Shown: one piece after another, positions 1-10,720 of the stretch
How the letters are laid out: the number at the start of each line of letters is the position of its first letter
Position numbering within the stretch: position 1 is the first letter of the stretch
DNA from: Aquila chrysaetos chrysaetos
Taxonomy: Eukaryota; Chordata; Aves; Accipitriformes; Accipitridae
DNA length: 64,000 nucleotides
Assembly (NCBI RefSeq): GCF_900496995.4
Contig: NC_044030.1
Location: forward strand, 16,800,851-16,864,850
Reading direction: 5' to 3'
Translations under genes and position numbers: made by a program
The notes under the pieces: generated by a model
The model's database searches: none
Seen by the model: the letters and a program-made list of their open reading frames with translations, nothing else
What the model was told of the DNA's origin: nothing

Positions 1-798
1 GAAGCGACAGGTTCTTGAAAAGTTACTGTACCTTGCTGCTGCCTTTTTTTCCCCCTTGAGAAGTTTTTGGTTTTGTTTTCTCTATGGCTGATTTAGAAAA
101 AACAATCCCACCACCCCTTACCAACATTTGCAGAACAAGGAACATAACTATTGCTCTGAAGAGAGAAAATGGCCACTGTTTTCCGAGCGTGTGTTACTTT
201 GCACTGTTGTAAATGACAGTGAAATACAGTGGCCTACTTTGCCTTCCCTTGCTGTTATATAAATATGCGCAACAAGGGTCAGAGCGGCTGAGCAGCGTCA
301 GAAAGAGTAATTAAAACACAGACGTGTAAAGGACCTTGAGAGACACCCGAGGTGCAGACGTTTTTAGAGACTTTCTCCTGACGGCAGAATGCAAAATCGG
401 ATTGCTGCGGATCTGCACGGCGCAGCTTAGGCCTCGATCATTACACATAATTAGACACATAATGAATAATAAAGAGAATATTAATTTTGAGGAGTATTTG
501 AGGATTGTTCTGCAAAATCCTCGTAGGGGTCATTAGAGGAGTCCACAACCTCCTCTAATCCAGAGCACAGACTGGAGAAGGACAGAGGTGGAAGAGAAGG
601 AAAGTGGAAATATGTGCCTGAAAAGATCTACAAAAATAGAGATTTTATATATTAAAATTATATATAAATTAATTAAATATATAAATTAAACCCTTCATAG
701 GACTTGAGGTGTGGAGATAAATCAATTCACAGTTTGCCTGCTCCAGTCTCTGGTTATATCACTTTCAGCACTTTATTGAATATCAAGTGTGGGGAGAT

Positions 799-823
799 AC
801 ACACACACACACACATATATATA
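799..823. repeat. (AC)n/(AT)n microsatellite
   Basis: Eight AC units at 799-814 run directly into an AT tract at 815-823. Confidence 0.9.
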
Positions 824-1106
824 AACCAGAAAAAACATCCAGTTTTCCTTGTTACCTTCAGATCCCTCGTTTCTTGAATTAGTAGTAGGCCTAATTTCTT
901 CATCTTATACTAAATGGGGGAAAAAAGAAACTATAAACCCTGGCTGACCTGAAATGCACGAATCTCGAATATAAAATATAAATATGAAGGTGCTGATTAT
1001 CTCGAAGTAAATTCGCTGTAGCAAGGACAAAACCCTCTTATGGATCAGGCAGTGTGGCAATTTTTTTCTCTCTATTTTCACACTTGCTCTAAATGCTGCT
1101 GCTTCT

Positions 1107-1121
1107 CCCCCCCCCCCCCCC
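1107..1121. repeat. poly-C run
   Basis: Fifteen consecutive C residues. Such runs are prone to length error in assembly and slippage in vivo. Confidence 0.9.
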
Positions 1122-1848
1122 AAGCTTTTCATGGGGAAGATCGTGTTCTTCTCAAATGCCAGTTACGTCTAAAATAGTCACTGAAATGTGCTGAAAATCT
1201 GATTCTGAAGGGGCTGGGGAGGGGTAAAACAAGCGGGTGTGTTTAATCTAAAAAAAGATGAGATTTTCCCTTTTGCCTAACCGTACTCCTTCCATAATAG
1301 GATGTAACAACATTACAGTCACAAAAGTAATGCATAAATATTTTGGCAGCTCGGAGACAGCGAACCCTGAACCCACAGTATTTCGGGCCGCAGTCCGCAG
1401 GTAGAGGGTGGCTTCATATTTGGATTAGATGGGAATCTATTTCAGGGGGGAAAATAAGTTTAGAAATAAAGAGAAAACAGCTCTTTTTGCCCTTACTGCC
1501 TATTTAGAGAGACTGGTCCTATTCTCAAGGTTCGTTCAAAATTAAATTGCTTAATTAACTAGATGGAACAAAGAAAATGTTAACACTCCTCGAGCAGAGT
1601 TAGAGACACTCTTTTGCTGAAACAGCGTCCATGAAGCTGCTTCTGAACCCCGAGTGGGTCTGAGACGAGGACCGACACTCAAAAACTGGCTGATAGGGGC
1701 AATCCTACAGCTGCCCACCCGGGCAGGGCATTGGCCACACCATGAGATATTTTTCTTGCAGCATCTGAATCTACTTATTTCTTAGGACGATGGAAGAGAT
1801 TTTATCTGTTTTGCCTTTTGTGTGCATGTATGTTTATTTGTGATTTGT

Positions 1849-1849
<1 letters not shown>

Positions 1850-1877
<28 letters not shown>
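1850..1877. repeat. poly-T run
   Basis: About 28 consecutive T residues followed by AAAGGAAGGG. No retrotransposed body was recognised next to it. Confidence 0.9.
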
Positions 1878-1881
<4 letters not shown>

Positions 1882-3783
1882 GAAGGGAATATTTTGCCTC
1901 ATGAATGCTTAGTTACTTTTTGTAAATTATTAGGTGATTATCCAGAGCCATTAGGTCGTTTTACTTGCCGATGACTCCATAGCCCAAAACGAGGTACCGA
2001 AAGAATATGTATCTAAAATTTTATGGAGGGTTTCTAAGAAAAATGTCAAAGTATCTAGGGATATTTTCACAGCTACTTAGGGCAGCATATTACATTCACA
2101 AATGCTCCCTGCACAAGTTTATATCACACGACTCGCAAAACAGAAACCATCGTATTTATTCTTTGTTATTGCAGGTTGTTGGTAGGGGTTTTGGCTTCGG
2201 CGGGGGGGCGCATTTTTATGTTCAAAAGACACCTCTGTGGCACAACTTCTAAAGGTCTAAAATTAAGGCGCTAGATTTTTCTGTTCTTACCCAATATGTG
2301 TAATGAGGATAATTATCTTTGCGAATATAGTGACATTTCAAGTTGAAGAGTAGAATGATAATGTTTAGCTATTTCCTTTATCATTTTTGCTTAATTTTTA
2401 GCATAACTCCAAAGAACTGTTTTTTCCACCCCCCCTTAATTGTAAATCAGGTTACTTCCATGCAACTTCTCTATTGCACCCCCCACACCTCCCTTCGTGT
2501 GCTTTTTTTGCCTATTTACAGGCGAGGAGATCCCAGTATTATGTTCTCTATAGTGTGTCTCTTTGTACTATTTAATTAACCCTAAACTTATTACCGAAGT
2601 ACTCGTTAGATGATAAAATAACTCACGTAAATGTTTTGAAGTACATTTTTTAAATTATTTTTTTATTATAATTATTTTCGTTAAAAGGGTAGTACTTGCC
2701 AAGCCTTAAACAGGGCATAAGATGGCTGCTTTTGGTAACTGAAAATTACCTTTTCCATCCTGTATGCTATTATCAAAACGTCTGAGAACAATTTGGAGGA
2801 TTGGCGTATTGTAGTATTAAAATGGATCTGTTTTCAGTGTCAAAGAAAGATCTATATTGTTAAACAGCGACTTTAAAAAGAAATAAGAGGAGAAATGTAG
2901 GATAGGGAAACTGCTTAACGCGGATCGATTTTTTTGTTTTTGTTTTTCCTTCAGGGAAATATCTTTGCAGTAAGGTTTGTTGGGGAGAGAAGGTGGTTTC
3001 TCCTCCCTTCCTCCAAGATACAGGTGTAACACAAGGGTCGCTTTCAAAACACATTAGCATGGGCTCGGCTGTTATTTCCCTAACTTCAGCTATGACCGTG
3101 TGTTGTTATGCTTCGATTAATTTGAGGTCGTTTGTTGGTACGAGAATTGTGCAAAATAGGATTTGCATTTGTGGGGGGAAAAAAATCATATGACTTCAAT
3201 ACTGTAACTTAAAATTGTGTCGTTTTAATGGTCCAGTAGCTTTGATAAGTAATTTGGAGGGTCAGTAGTTGTTAGCACAGGACCGTATTTGTTGTCTCAC
3301 GCCATTGTGCTATTTCGTAGCTTTTAACAGATTTTAGCAGGGATGGAGATGTAGACAGGCCCTCCGACTCATCTAGTAACGTCTTCACTTACAAATATGT
3401 TGACGTGTGAGTGTATACATTTTTTTATGCTTATATATTCACAAAAAGACACGCATGCATATATTTATACACACACACAGAGATGCATAAAATGCACTAT
3501 CAGTGCTATTTCACAGAAAGCAAGATTAGCCAGTGATAATACGCTACCCTGCCGCACCTCAATATTGATTTGGAATTTTAAGACACCTGACACACATAAC
3601 CAAGGTTTTCTCCTTGGATTTACCTCTACAAGGCTATCATTAATGGCAGAGAGTGCATGAAGGACTGGAGGGCACTGTGCCTGTTGGGTGGAGGATCCTT
3701 CCCTTTTAATTTCTCAGACGTTACGGATTTTTTAAAAATCCACTTTTAAACTTTATTTGATGATTTTTTTTAATTTCTTACTT

Positions 3784-3824
3784 ATTTTATTTTATTTTAT
3801 TTTATTTTATTTTATTTTATTTTA
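3784..3824. repeat. (ATTTT)n pentanucleotide microsatellite
   Basis: Eight perfect ATTTT units plus a terminal A, with no interruptions. A perfect array of this length is likely polymorphic in copy number. Confidence 0.95.
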
Positions 3825-4296
3825 TGTAATCGCCTGCCAGCCCTGGGGTCCACTCTGCACCATGCGCTGCAGCGAAACCACGGTGCATGGGAGCTCACCG
3901 CAGGTCCTTGCCGAGCGGGCATCTCACCCTACCCAAGCCCCCTTCAAATGTCGTACCCTGCTCTTGCAACGCCAGTTTCCCCAGAAACTTGGCGAGGAAG
4001 GCTCAGAAAGCCTCCAAATGAGGAAATTTCAGTGAACCCCCAACTTGTCTGCGCAGGAAAAAAATTGTGTTTATTCCTCCTCATCCAAGGATGCCTCTGC
4101 CTTTCAGCCGTTGGTACATGTAGACATAAAATCGCCTGTTTTCCCCTTTCGCCACGCAATGCTGTTCATGTGCCCGAGCGGCGGGGGGAGGTTAACGCCG
4201 AAGGGAACAAAGGTGCATCTGCACGGCAGGTACTCCTTCTGTGGCAATCGCACCGGCTTTCTACAATTAAAAAGAGGACATTAGGGAACTGACATT

Positions 4297-4329
4297 GGGG
4301 GGGGGGGGGGGGGGGAGAAAAAAAAAAAA
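4297..4329 (+). repeat. poly-G run followed by poly-A run
   Basis: Nineteen G residues (4297-4315) are followed by AG and about 12 A residues (4318-4329), at the upstream edge of the CpG island. The G run could form G-quadruplex structure, and its exact length is likely uncertain in the assembly. Confidence 0.85.
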
Positions 4330-4339
4330 GGAAAAAGCC

Positions 4340-5754
4340 CCTAAAGAACCTCCTTAGCCTGTTTTCTGTATTTGCTGACTTTACTGTCCGACCCCGGCGG
4401 TGGCTCCGCGATGCCCCGCTCCCCGCGTTGCCTTAACCCCCTCCTCCGCCTTGTCTCTTTCTTACCCAGGTCTGCCCTTAGCTCCGACGTGGCAGAACAA
4501 AACCTTCGAGCCCCGGGTCGTGGGCGCTGCGCGGACCCCCGTGGGGCCGATCGCCCCGCTCCCCTCGGTGGGGGGGTCGCTTGGGGGGGTGAGGGGGGTG
4601 GGCGTGTGTCACGGACCACCCCGGGCCCCGCAGCGGGGAGCTGCTTGGTCCAGGAGGGGTGAGTGGAAGGGCGGAAAGCAAGGGGAGGAGTCAGGTGCTT
4701 TTTGGGGGGGGGGGGACGGACACCTTCACAGCGGCAAGGCGAGGCCCTGCCCGACCTGCGGCTGCCGGGCTGGAGCCGTACCTTACACCGGCTGGGTCTC
4801 GCCGCGGCTTTCCTGCCGGCGAGAGGCTCCCGCGGGGCCGGGTGAAGCGTTCCTCTTCTGCCGGGTGCCATTAGGTGGATCGCAGACTTCCTGCGGGCAC
4901 GGCTTTCTTCCTCATCCGGGCCGCCTGCTCCCGGCCGGCGGCGGGACGGAGGGACGGACCCCAGACCCACCGCTCGCAGGGGCTCGGGGCAGGGCAGGGT
5001 CCCGCTCCGGGGGCAGAAGCTAAATCCGTCCCTCGCACAAGACTCCCTCTCTGCCCCTCAGGGAATGCTCTGGTCCCGTGTCGTCCCCCCCCCGGGCCCG
5101 TCCCACGCAAGGTAGCCGCGGGGCGCGTCCCACCTGCCCGGGCCGTGGTATCTGCCCCGGCCCGGCCAGCCCGCAGAAGCCGTTTGCCTGTGGGGCTGAG
5201 CCCCCCTCCCCTGCCGTCACCCACCCCCACCCACCCCAATATAGGGGGTGGGGGGCGCACAGGGCCGCAGCCCCCATCCCCTTCCTTCTCTCGCACCGAC
5301 GGCGCCCCCGGAGGAAGGCAGCCCCCGCGGGAGCCGCCCCGCGCCCTCGGGGGGTGTGAAACCGCGCTGCCCCGCGGGGCTGCCGAGCTGCCCCCAGCTC
5401 TCAGCTTGGGGAGCAGGTTGCCGGTACCCCACCCCCCCGCCCCCCCCCTCCCCCCCGCGCCCTCCCAGGGAGGGTGCGCGGATTTTAACCGCAGCCGCCA
5501 GGACCGTGCTCCTCTCCCGGCTTGGAGCCGGGGGCGGGGGTCACACAGGCTGCAGCGCCCTGCCCCGCCCGGGGTGTGCGGGGCGGGGGGGTGGGGGGTA
5601 AGCAGGGCCGTGCCCGTGGCCCGTGGGCCCCCTTCCCCGGATGGGGGGGCCGGGGGGCGGCCGCTGCCCTCGGGGAGGAGGAGCTGCGGAGGGGGAGGTT
5701 CTCTGGGGAGACTGAAAGCCAGGGGCGGCCCTGCGGTTCGGGCCGGCGGGGGCG
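4340..5754 (+). promoter_or_regulatory. CDKN2B: CpG island, promoter and 5' UTR of CDKN2B
   Basis: Base composition changes abruptly from AT-rich to very GC- and CpG-rich at about 4340 and stays so into the first intron. The island ends in CDKN2B exon 1, so it most likely contains the promoter and 5' UTR. A G-tract cluster with quadruplex potential lies at 4567-4602. Long open frames on both strands here (for example 4875-5993 and 4871-5956) are explained by the scarcity of stop codons in GC-rich DNA. No TATA box or single start site could be assigned, and no ARF exon 1-beta was recognised. Confidence 0.75.
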
Positions 5755-5898
5755 ATGCAGGGGTCCCCCCGGAGCGAGGGTTCCGGCGACCGTCTGTGCA
5801 GCGCCGCCGCCTGCGGGGACCGCGAGGAGGTGCGGAAGCTCCTGGACGCGGGCGCGGATCCCAACGGGACCAACTCTTTTGGGAGGACCCCGCTCCAG
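5755..5898 (+). CDS. CDKN2B: CDKN2B exon 1 coding part (residues 1-48)
   Basis: It is 48 whole codons long, from [10 protein letters not shown] to FGRTPLQ, and ends in phase 0 at CTCCAG|GTACGG. It carries the first ankyrin repeat ([20 protein letters not shown]). An in-frame TGA lies 42 nt upstream of the ATG, and the -3 base is G. The exon 1 frame without splicing closes after only nine more codons. Confidence 0.93.
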
Positions 5899-8523
5899 GT
5901 ACGGAGCACCGGCGGGTGGGGGTGAGGGACGGGTGGGGGGAGCTGTCCTCTGCCACGCTGGCGGGGGGGGGGACACGGAATTTCGGGTTTTGAGTGAGTA
6001 TTTATTGTTGTTATCAGAGCCGGACTGCAGCCGCAGCTGCCCGAATACAAGCGGGCGCTTTTCTGAACCCTCGCCCTCCTGCGAATGCTAGATGGAGTTT
6101 AGAGGGGCACGGCTGGCAGCAAACGAATTATGCTAGAGGGTATTCAGAAGGAGAAGCGGGACTGCAAAATCCGCTTCCAGATGGGTTCAGGGAGTTGCCT
6201 GCGCTTCGATCAGCTTTTCTTGTTTGTTTTTTTTGTTTTAAATACAGCCTTAATGGGTCTTTTTCCCCAAGGAAATCGAAGTGGGGTCCCTTACTAATAT
6301 ATTCATGTGAAAGAACAGCACAGAAGGCGGCGTAGAAATTGTCACTGAGTAGAAACTGTAACTCGAAATTAGGTATATATTAGTAGTCGCCAGTATTATT
6401 ATTAGTATTTTTAATATTCACTATTCATCAATAGTGGTAGTATTAATTGATGGCTATTACAAGTACCAGTGTGTAGTGGAGTTGCTTCCCAGGCATTTTG
6501 AGAGCTAGAAGTGTGTTATTTTAATCGACGTACTTAAGCTGAAAGTTTTTTAAATGCTCATCGAACGATTAAGGTACTGTGATTTAAACTGGAGCTGTGT
6601 ATTTCATGAAAAGGTTTTCTCGAGTTGTCATTTGAAGCATATATTTAATGATTCACCAGCTAACTGAACAGCCATTTTGGTCCTTGCACTTCATATGGAT
6701 AAAGAAATATTTTCCTAAAGTAAGCTGCTGAGAAAGGCACTGAGAAAGTTATTCGTTTTGTTTCTGTTGTAGGTTCAAATTCCAGATGAAAAGGGTCTCC
6801 AAATTGTTGTAAATTTTCTCTCTCCTCCCCCCATGTCAGAGTGAGATTAAGTTCTGTTTCCCTGACAAACACTTTGCAAAATGGCTGCCACTCTCACATG
6901 TGGACTTTCTATATCTTCCTGAAAAATTTAACCTCTGCAGGAATTTACGAATTATGAAATTTATAAGCACTTTTGCACTTCTATGATAAATAAAACCAAA
7001 TATTTGTAGTCCATAACCAAATTCTCTCGAGAAAGAAAATAACGAGAAAACCTATTGTCTCAAGGTATTTTCTACAGTGTTAAGACTCGATTTATAGAGG
7101 TTAAAATTCCATTGAAAACAACCAGGACAATGCGGGAAGTAAAACCCCAAGTGTCACATTCTTCTGTTTGTTTGCTTGTTGTTTTTGTTTGTTTCTTTTT
7201 TGTTTTGCTTTTGTTCAATCGTGCGTGATCAGACCTTGCCAGAAGTTTCTGCTTTTGGTTCAGCTGCAGAGTGGCATTGGGGCTTCAGAAGGAAAGTTTT
7301 GTGCGTTACCCGTGGGTACTCAAGAGCTTCCCTTGCTCCTGTGAGAAGCAGCGCAGGTTTAGCCAGAGCTGAGAAAGAGAGAGAGAAAAAGGGCTCGATC
7401 AAGAACTCGGGAGGGGGGGAAATCCACACCGGGCACTGAAAAGAGCCAAACCACTGCCAGGGCCGTTACACCCAACTAACTGCCTTGTCAGGCGGTGCTT
7501 GCTGTGCTGCGAGCCCCGCTCTCCAGGGGTAAATCAGTAACGCACCCTAAGCGGCAGGAGGCTTAACGCAAGGCTCCTGAGGGCTGTCACAGAATACACA
7601 GTGTGCATAGATATATACAGTGTGTGTGCGCGCCTGTCTGTGTGTACATATATATGTGTGTTTGTATACACACAGACAGGCACACGCACTATTTATGGTA
7701 CAATGAATGGTACATATATAGGTGGTATATGTAAATGGCATACAGATTGTGTGTGTGTATGTATACCTACGTATATATGTGTGTACATACATATGTATGT
7801 GTGCGTGCGTATACACACCCCACAAGTACTGTGTATGCCATGGTATCTAGAAATGGCACAAAAAGTGGAACAGAACGTACGGACGTGTAGCACCTAGTCT
7901 GGAAGTCACAGGCATCGCAGCTAGTATTTTATCATAGAACACCCCAGGTTGGACGGCACCCACCCCGACGGATGGTCGAGTACAGCCGTGCGCACCGACG
8001 CGGGTCACAGCTACAAAGAGCTGACGCAGGAAAACTATGCCCAGAAGACATCCCAGCCCCGCAGCCTCCCAGCCCACAGCCGCCGCCGTCCCCACTACCC
8101 ACCCCACCTGCCCCGCCGCGGCTCTCCGCAGCCGCGCTGCTCCGCGCAGCTCCGCGGCTGAGCGGGCGGGGCGGGCGCCGCCGCCGCCGCCGCTGACGCT
8201 GTCTCTCCCCGCAGGTGATGATGCTGGGCAGCCCGCGGGTGGCCGAGCTGCTGCTGCAGCGCGGAGCCGACCCCAACCGCCCCGACCCGCGCACCGGATC
8301 CCTCCCGGCCCACGACGCGGCCCGCGCTGGCTTCCTGGAGACGCTGGCGGCGCTGCACCGCGCCGGGGCGCGCCTCGACCTGCCCGACGGCCGCGGCCGC
8401 CTCCCCCTCGACGTGGCGGCGGGGGGGCCGCACGGACCGGTGGGCCGCTACCTGCGCCACCCGCCGCCCGTCCCCGCCGCCGCACCGGGAGCCGGGACGG
8501 CCGCGGAGGCGGCTGCGCCCTGA
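5755..8523 (+). CDS. CDKN2B: CDKN2B (p15INK4b) cyclin-dependent kinase 4/6 inhibitor; join(5755..5898,8215..8523)
   Basis: This encodes a 150-aa INK4-family inhibitor. By family knowledge it binds monomeric CDK4/CDK6, blocks cyclin D activation and so keeps RB hypophosphorylated; it acts in cytoplasm and nucleus. Ankyrin-type repeats run from about residue 12 to 130: GADPN at 33-37, [13 protein letters not shown] at 57-69, the INK4 signature HDAAR at 81-85, and HRAGARLD at 96-103. GADPNG and FGR near the exon junction resemble human p15 more than p16, and exon 2 runs straight to its stop with no further donor, as in CDKN2B rather than CDKN2A. The fourth repeat is divergent ([10 protein letters not shown] at 119-128). 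An Ala/Pro-rich tail (about 131-150) makes the protein longer than human p15 (138 aa). The start at 5755 is supported by an in-frame TGA at 5713-5715 with no intervening ATG. It could instead be the only INK4 gene of a reduced avian locus; the name CDKN2B still fits best. Confidence 0.92.
5899..8214 (+). other. CDKN2B: CDKN2B intron 1
   Basis: This phase-0 GT-AG intron of 2,316 bp starts GTACGG and ends CTCTCCCCGCAG. A CTGAC branch-point-like motif lies in the last 25 nt, just after a short GCC-repeat stretch (about 8175-8193). The middle is AT-rich and carries a TG/CA/TA microsatellite region with a strong inverted repeat at about 7600-7810. No coding exon was recognised inside it. Confidence 0.88.
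7600..7815. repeat. Degenerate TG/CA/TA dinucleotide-rich tract with inverted repeat
   Basis: Alternating purine-pyrimidine sequence (TGTGTG, TATATA, CACACA, GTATGTAT blocks). It includes 15-nt perfect inverted arms at 7632-7646 and 7667-7681 separated by 20 nt, and the arms extend imperfectly outward. Open frames rich in Thr, His, Tyr and Cys on both strands are by-products of the repeat. Confidence 0.85.
8215..8523 (+). CDS. CDKN2B: CDKN2B exon 2 coding part (residues 49-150) and stop
   Basis: The exon begins GTGATGATGCTGGGCAGC after CCCCGCAG, encoding [14 protein letters not shown] in line with the human INK4 exon 2 start VMMMGSARVAELLL. It holds ankyrin repeats 2-4 and ends at TGA 8521-8523 without a splice donor near the stop. 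A second frame of the same exon is also open (see findings). Confidence 0.93.
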   Translation: MMMLGSPRVAELLLQRGADPNRPDPRTGSLPAHDAARAGFLETLAALHRAGARLDLPDGRGRLPLDVAAGGPHGPVGRYLRHPPPVPAAAPGAGTAAEAAAP

Positions 8524-9511
8524 CCCACCCCCCGCCCCGCCCGCTGCCCGGCGCTCGTCCCGCCCCCCTCCCCGGGGCAGCGCCCGAAGCCCCGGCGGCA
8601 GCCCTCCCCCGCCTCCCCCCGCCGAGACCCTCTCTCTCCCGTTGCCCCCTGCGCGCATCTCCGCCGCAGGTTGCCGGGGAGGTCCCCCCTGCCGTCGAGG
8701 CACCCGGCGAGCGCTCACGGCTGGCGGTGCTCCCGGGACCCCCGGCTGCTGGGGAGGGCGATCCTCTGTCCCTCTGCCCCAGAGCTCCTCCCGCACACCC
8801 CGGGCGCTCCGTGTCCCGCTTCTGAGAGGCCATGCGTGCTGCTGAATTTTCCCAGAAAAATCGGAAAGAACCAAACCGCGGCCGCGGGGAGCGCTCCTGC
8901 TCCTCCCCCCTCCGCAGGCTCCCCGGCAAACCGTTCTCCGGCATTCCAGGCAGAAAAAAACCCGCAACAATTTCGTCGTTTACCCCCCTCCATTTATTGT
9001 TAAATTGATGCGGTTTGGAGAGGTGAGAACGCTCCGTTTCCCTTAGCAGCTTGCTCACTGACCTGCGAGCCGCTGCCTCGATCTCCATCGGATACCTGTC
9101 TCATTCACGACGGTACTGATTTTATTCATTATCGCACAATTCCAGAGGGCTTTGCATTTTGGCGATACCTTGAGATTCTTTTATATAGCTCTCAGAAATA
9201 GTGAACGCAGTCACCATCCCGTTTACAAATGTAAGTCATCTTCAAATCTTCTCCCCTCACCGCCCCGCTCAATTTAGAAAAGTCTTAAAATATTTAACAT
9301 TGGTCGAGATTACAATTTGGGAACTACTACAAATATTTTGTAGAGATGTATTGAGGGACGGCTAGCCATGCCAGAAACCAATTGGTAATCGTTTAATTAC
9401 TACGTAGTGTTAACATTTGGAGATACCCCGCTGATAAAGAAGATGTGGGCAACGAGCTCGGTATTTTTAAGATAGCTTTCCGGGTCTCTAAACCAGATAT
9501 TTGGAAATAAA
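8524..9511 (+). other. CDKN2B: Probable CDKN2B 3' UTR with candidate poly(A) signal at 9506-9511
   Basis: The GC-rich region continues to about 8950 and then becomes AT-rich. The first AATAAA on the + strand after the stop is at 9506-9511 (GGAAATAAAAAC), giving a 3' UTR of about 1 kb. This is inferred from position only. A later AATAAA near 14191 would imply a much longer UTR. Confidence 0.4.
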
Positions 9512-9644
9512 AACAAATGACCGAGATAAATCTGAATCTCTTCATACGCATTGCCTCTGTTTTTCCTACGCTATTTCCGTAGGCTACCCAATGTTCACTT
9601 ATGTTTGATGAAATACGTGTTATTATTCAAGTGCAAAATATATA

Positions 9645-9659
9645 TTAAAAAAAAAAAAA
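9645..9659. repeat. A-rich run
   Basis: A short run of about 12 A residues followed by AAC/AAA-rich sequence; no associated SINE or LINE body was recognised. Confidence 0.6.
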
Positions 9660-10279
9660 CAACAAAACCAAAACCCAACCAATCCTTGTGTTCAACTATT
9701 AAACTTCCCTGTACGCAGCACTACTCAGTGTTGGGCAGTGTTATATCGACTTTGTCCTTGGCTTACATTTTTTGTGTCACGCAACACATTCACGCGGGTA
9801 GAATGGACAGGGCTTATACGCAGGTGTGAATTATTTACACACATACACACTCGAGCTAAAAACATCCATGAAACTCGTTAATTTCCTTATTTTAAACACG
9901 GCTTACAGAGCAACAGGAAAGCTCAGCTGCACTTTGTACCTTTGCATGACTTCACGATCTCTTTAAAAGCGAAATAGTTTTTTTTTTTTTCTTTTCCTGC
10001 TAGAAGACCGATGGCAAGCACACTCTGTAGAATAAGGCACCACGGGCGCATACTATGCCTGAAGGCTATTTTTTCCCACTCCGGCAGATACGTTGGTATT
10101 TTTGTTGCCCATGCTTAGGAGCCTGCACTTCGCTCAGGGCACAGACCACGAGGCCAGAAGAAGCGCTCCAATGCCCTCTCGTTTCGCCTTTGTTTGCCAT
10201 GGAACGGCTTTCTGCCGCTCATTTGTTTAAAATAGAAGGGGGAAAAAACCCCAAATCATTCTCCCCTCAAAAAACCCCG

Positions 10280-10720
10280 GCTATTTCCTAGCTCTCCGGG
10301 GGCCAACTGGAGAGCAACCCCCGCCCCAGAGGGCGTTTGGCGGCCGGCGGGACGAGGGCTCAGCAAATCGGTCTGGGGCGGGGGCAGGGCGGGCGGGACG
10401 AACGTGGGGTTTTTTTTCCTCCCCCGACCCCCCTCTCCGGCTTGCATGCATGCAGGCGGGAGCCCAGCTCAGCTCTGCGACGCTTGGGCCTGAGGGCAGG
10501 TGACGGTCCCACCCGCCCAAGACGCCGGCGGACCCCGGCCGGAGCATCCCTGCCTTCTCCGCATCCTGCTGGGCCCCGGCCCCCGCTGCCCGCCGCCCTG
10601 CCCACAGGCTGCCCACCCGAGGCGTCCCCTACCCCCTGGGAGCCCCGGCGAGTCCCTTCGGAAACACGGCAGGTGGAGGAGTGGCATTCGCACTGGCATG
10701 CCATCGGGGCTTCCACTCAG
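10280..10720. promoter_or_regulatory. CpG island of unknown transcript in the CDKN2B-MTAP interval
   Basis: This stretch is dense in CpG and GC, flanked by AT-rich DNA, about 1.8 kb past the CDKN2B stop. In mammals the ARF exon 1-beta promoter and INK4a lie between CDKN2B and MTAP, so the position is suggestive. No arginine-rich ARF N-terminus and no ankyrin exon could be read here on the + strand. Donor-like sites occur at 10500/10501 (GGGCAG|GTGACG) and 10890/10891 (CACG|GTAAGT). Open frames of 100-150 codons on both strands look like GC-rich shadows. Confidence 0.5.

Larger units (their letters stand above)
1..4339. other. AT-rich flank upstream of CDKN2B, no gene recognised
   Basis: No conserved coding exon was recognised on either strand; the open frames are short and low in complexity. 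The stretch holds an AC/AT dinucleotide tract (799-823), a 15-base C run (1107-1121), a 28-base T run (1850-1877), an ATTTT pentamer array (3784-3824) and a G run followed by an A run (4297-4329). A TATATAAA motif lies at 256-263. In mammals the far side of CDKN2B contains the ANRIL antisense RNA, but nothing here identifies such a transcript. Confidence 0.6.

Noticed and set aside
4871..5993. 360-372-codon open frames on both strands in the CDKN2B CpG island
   Set aside because: Both strands are open for the same stretch with Pro/Arg/Gly-rich content, as expected where stop codons are rare. Neither is in frame with exon 1.
7847..9088. 413-codon open frame on the minus strand opposite CDKN2B exon 2
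   Set aside because: It lies in CpG-rich DNA, is dominated by Arg, Gly, Ala and Pro, and has no recognisable domain. It is the complement of the real exon and a GC artefact.
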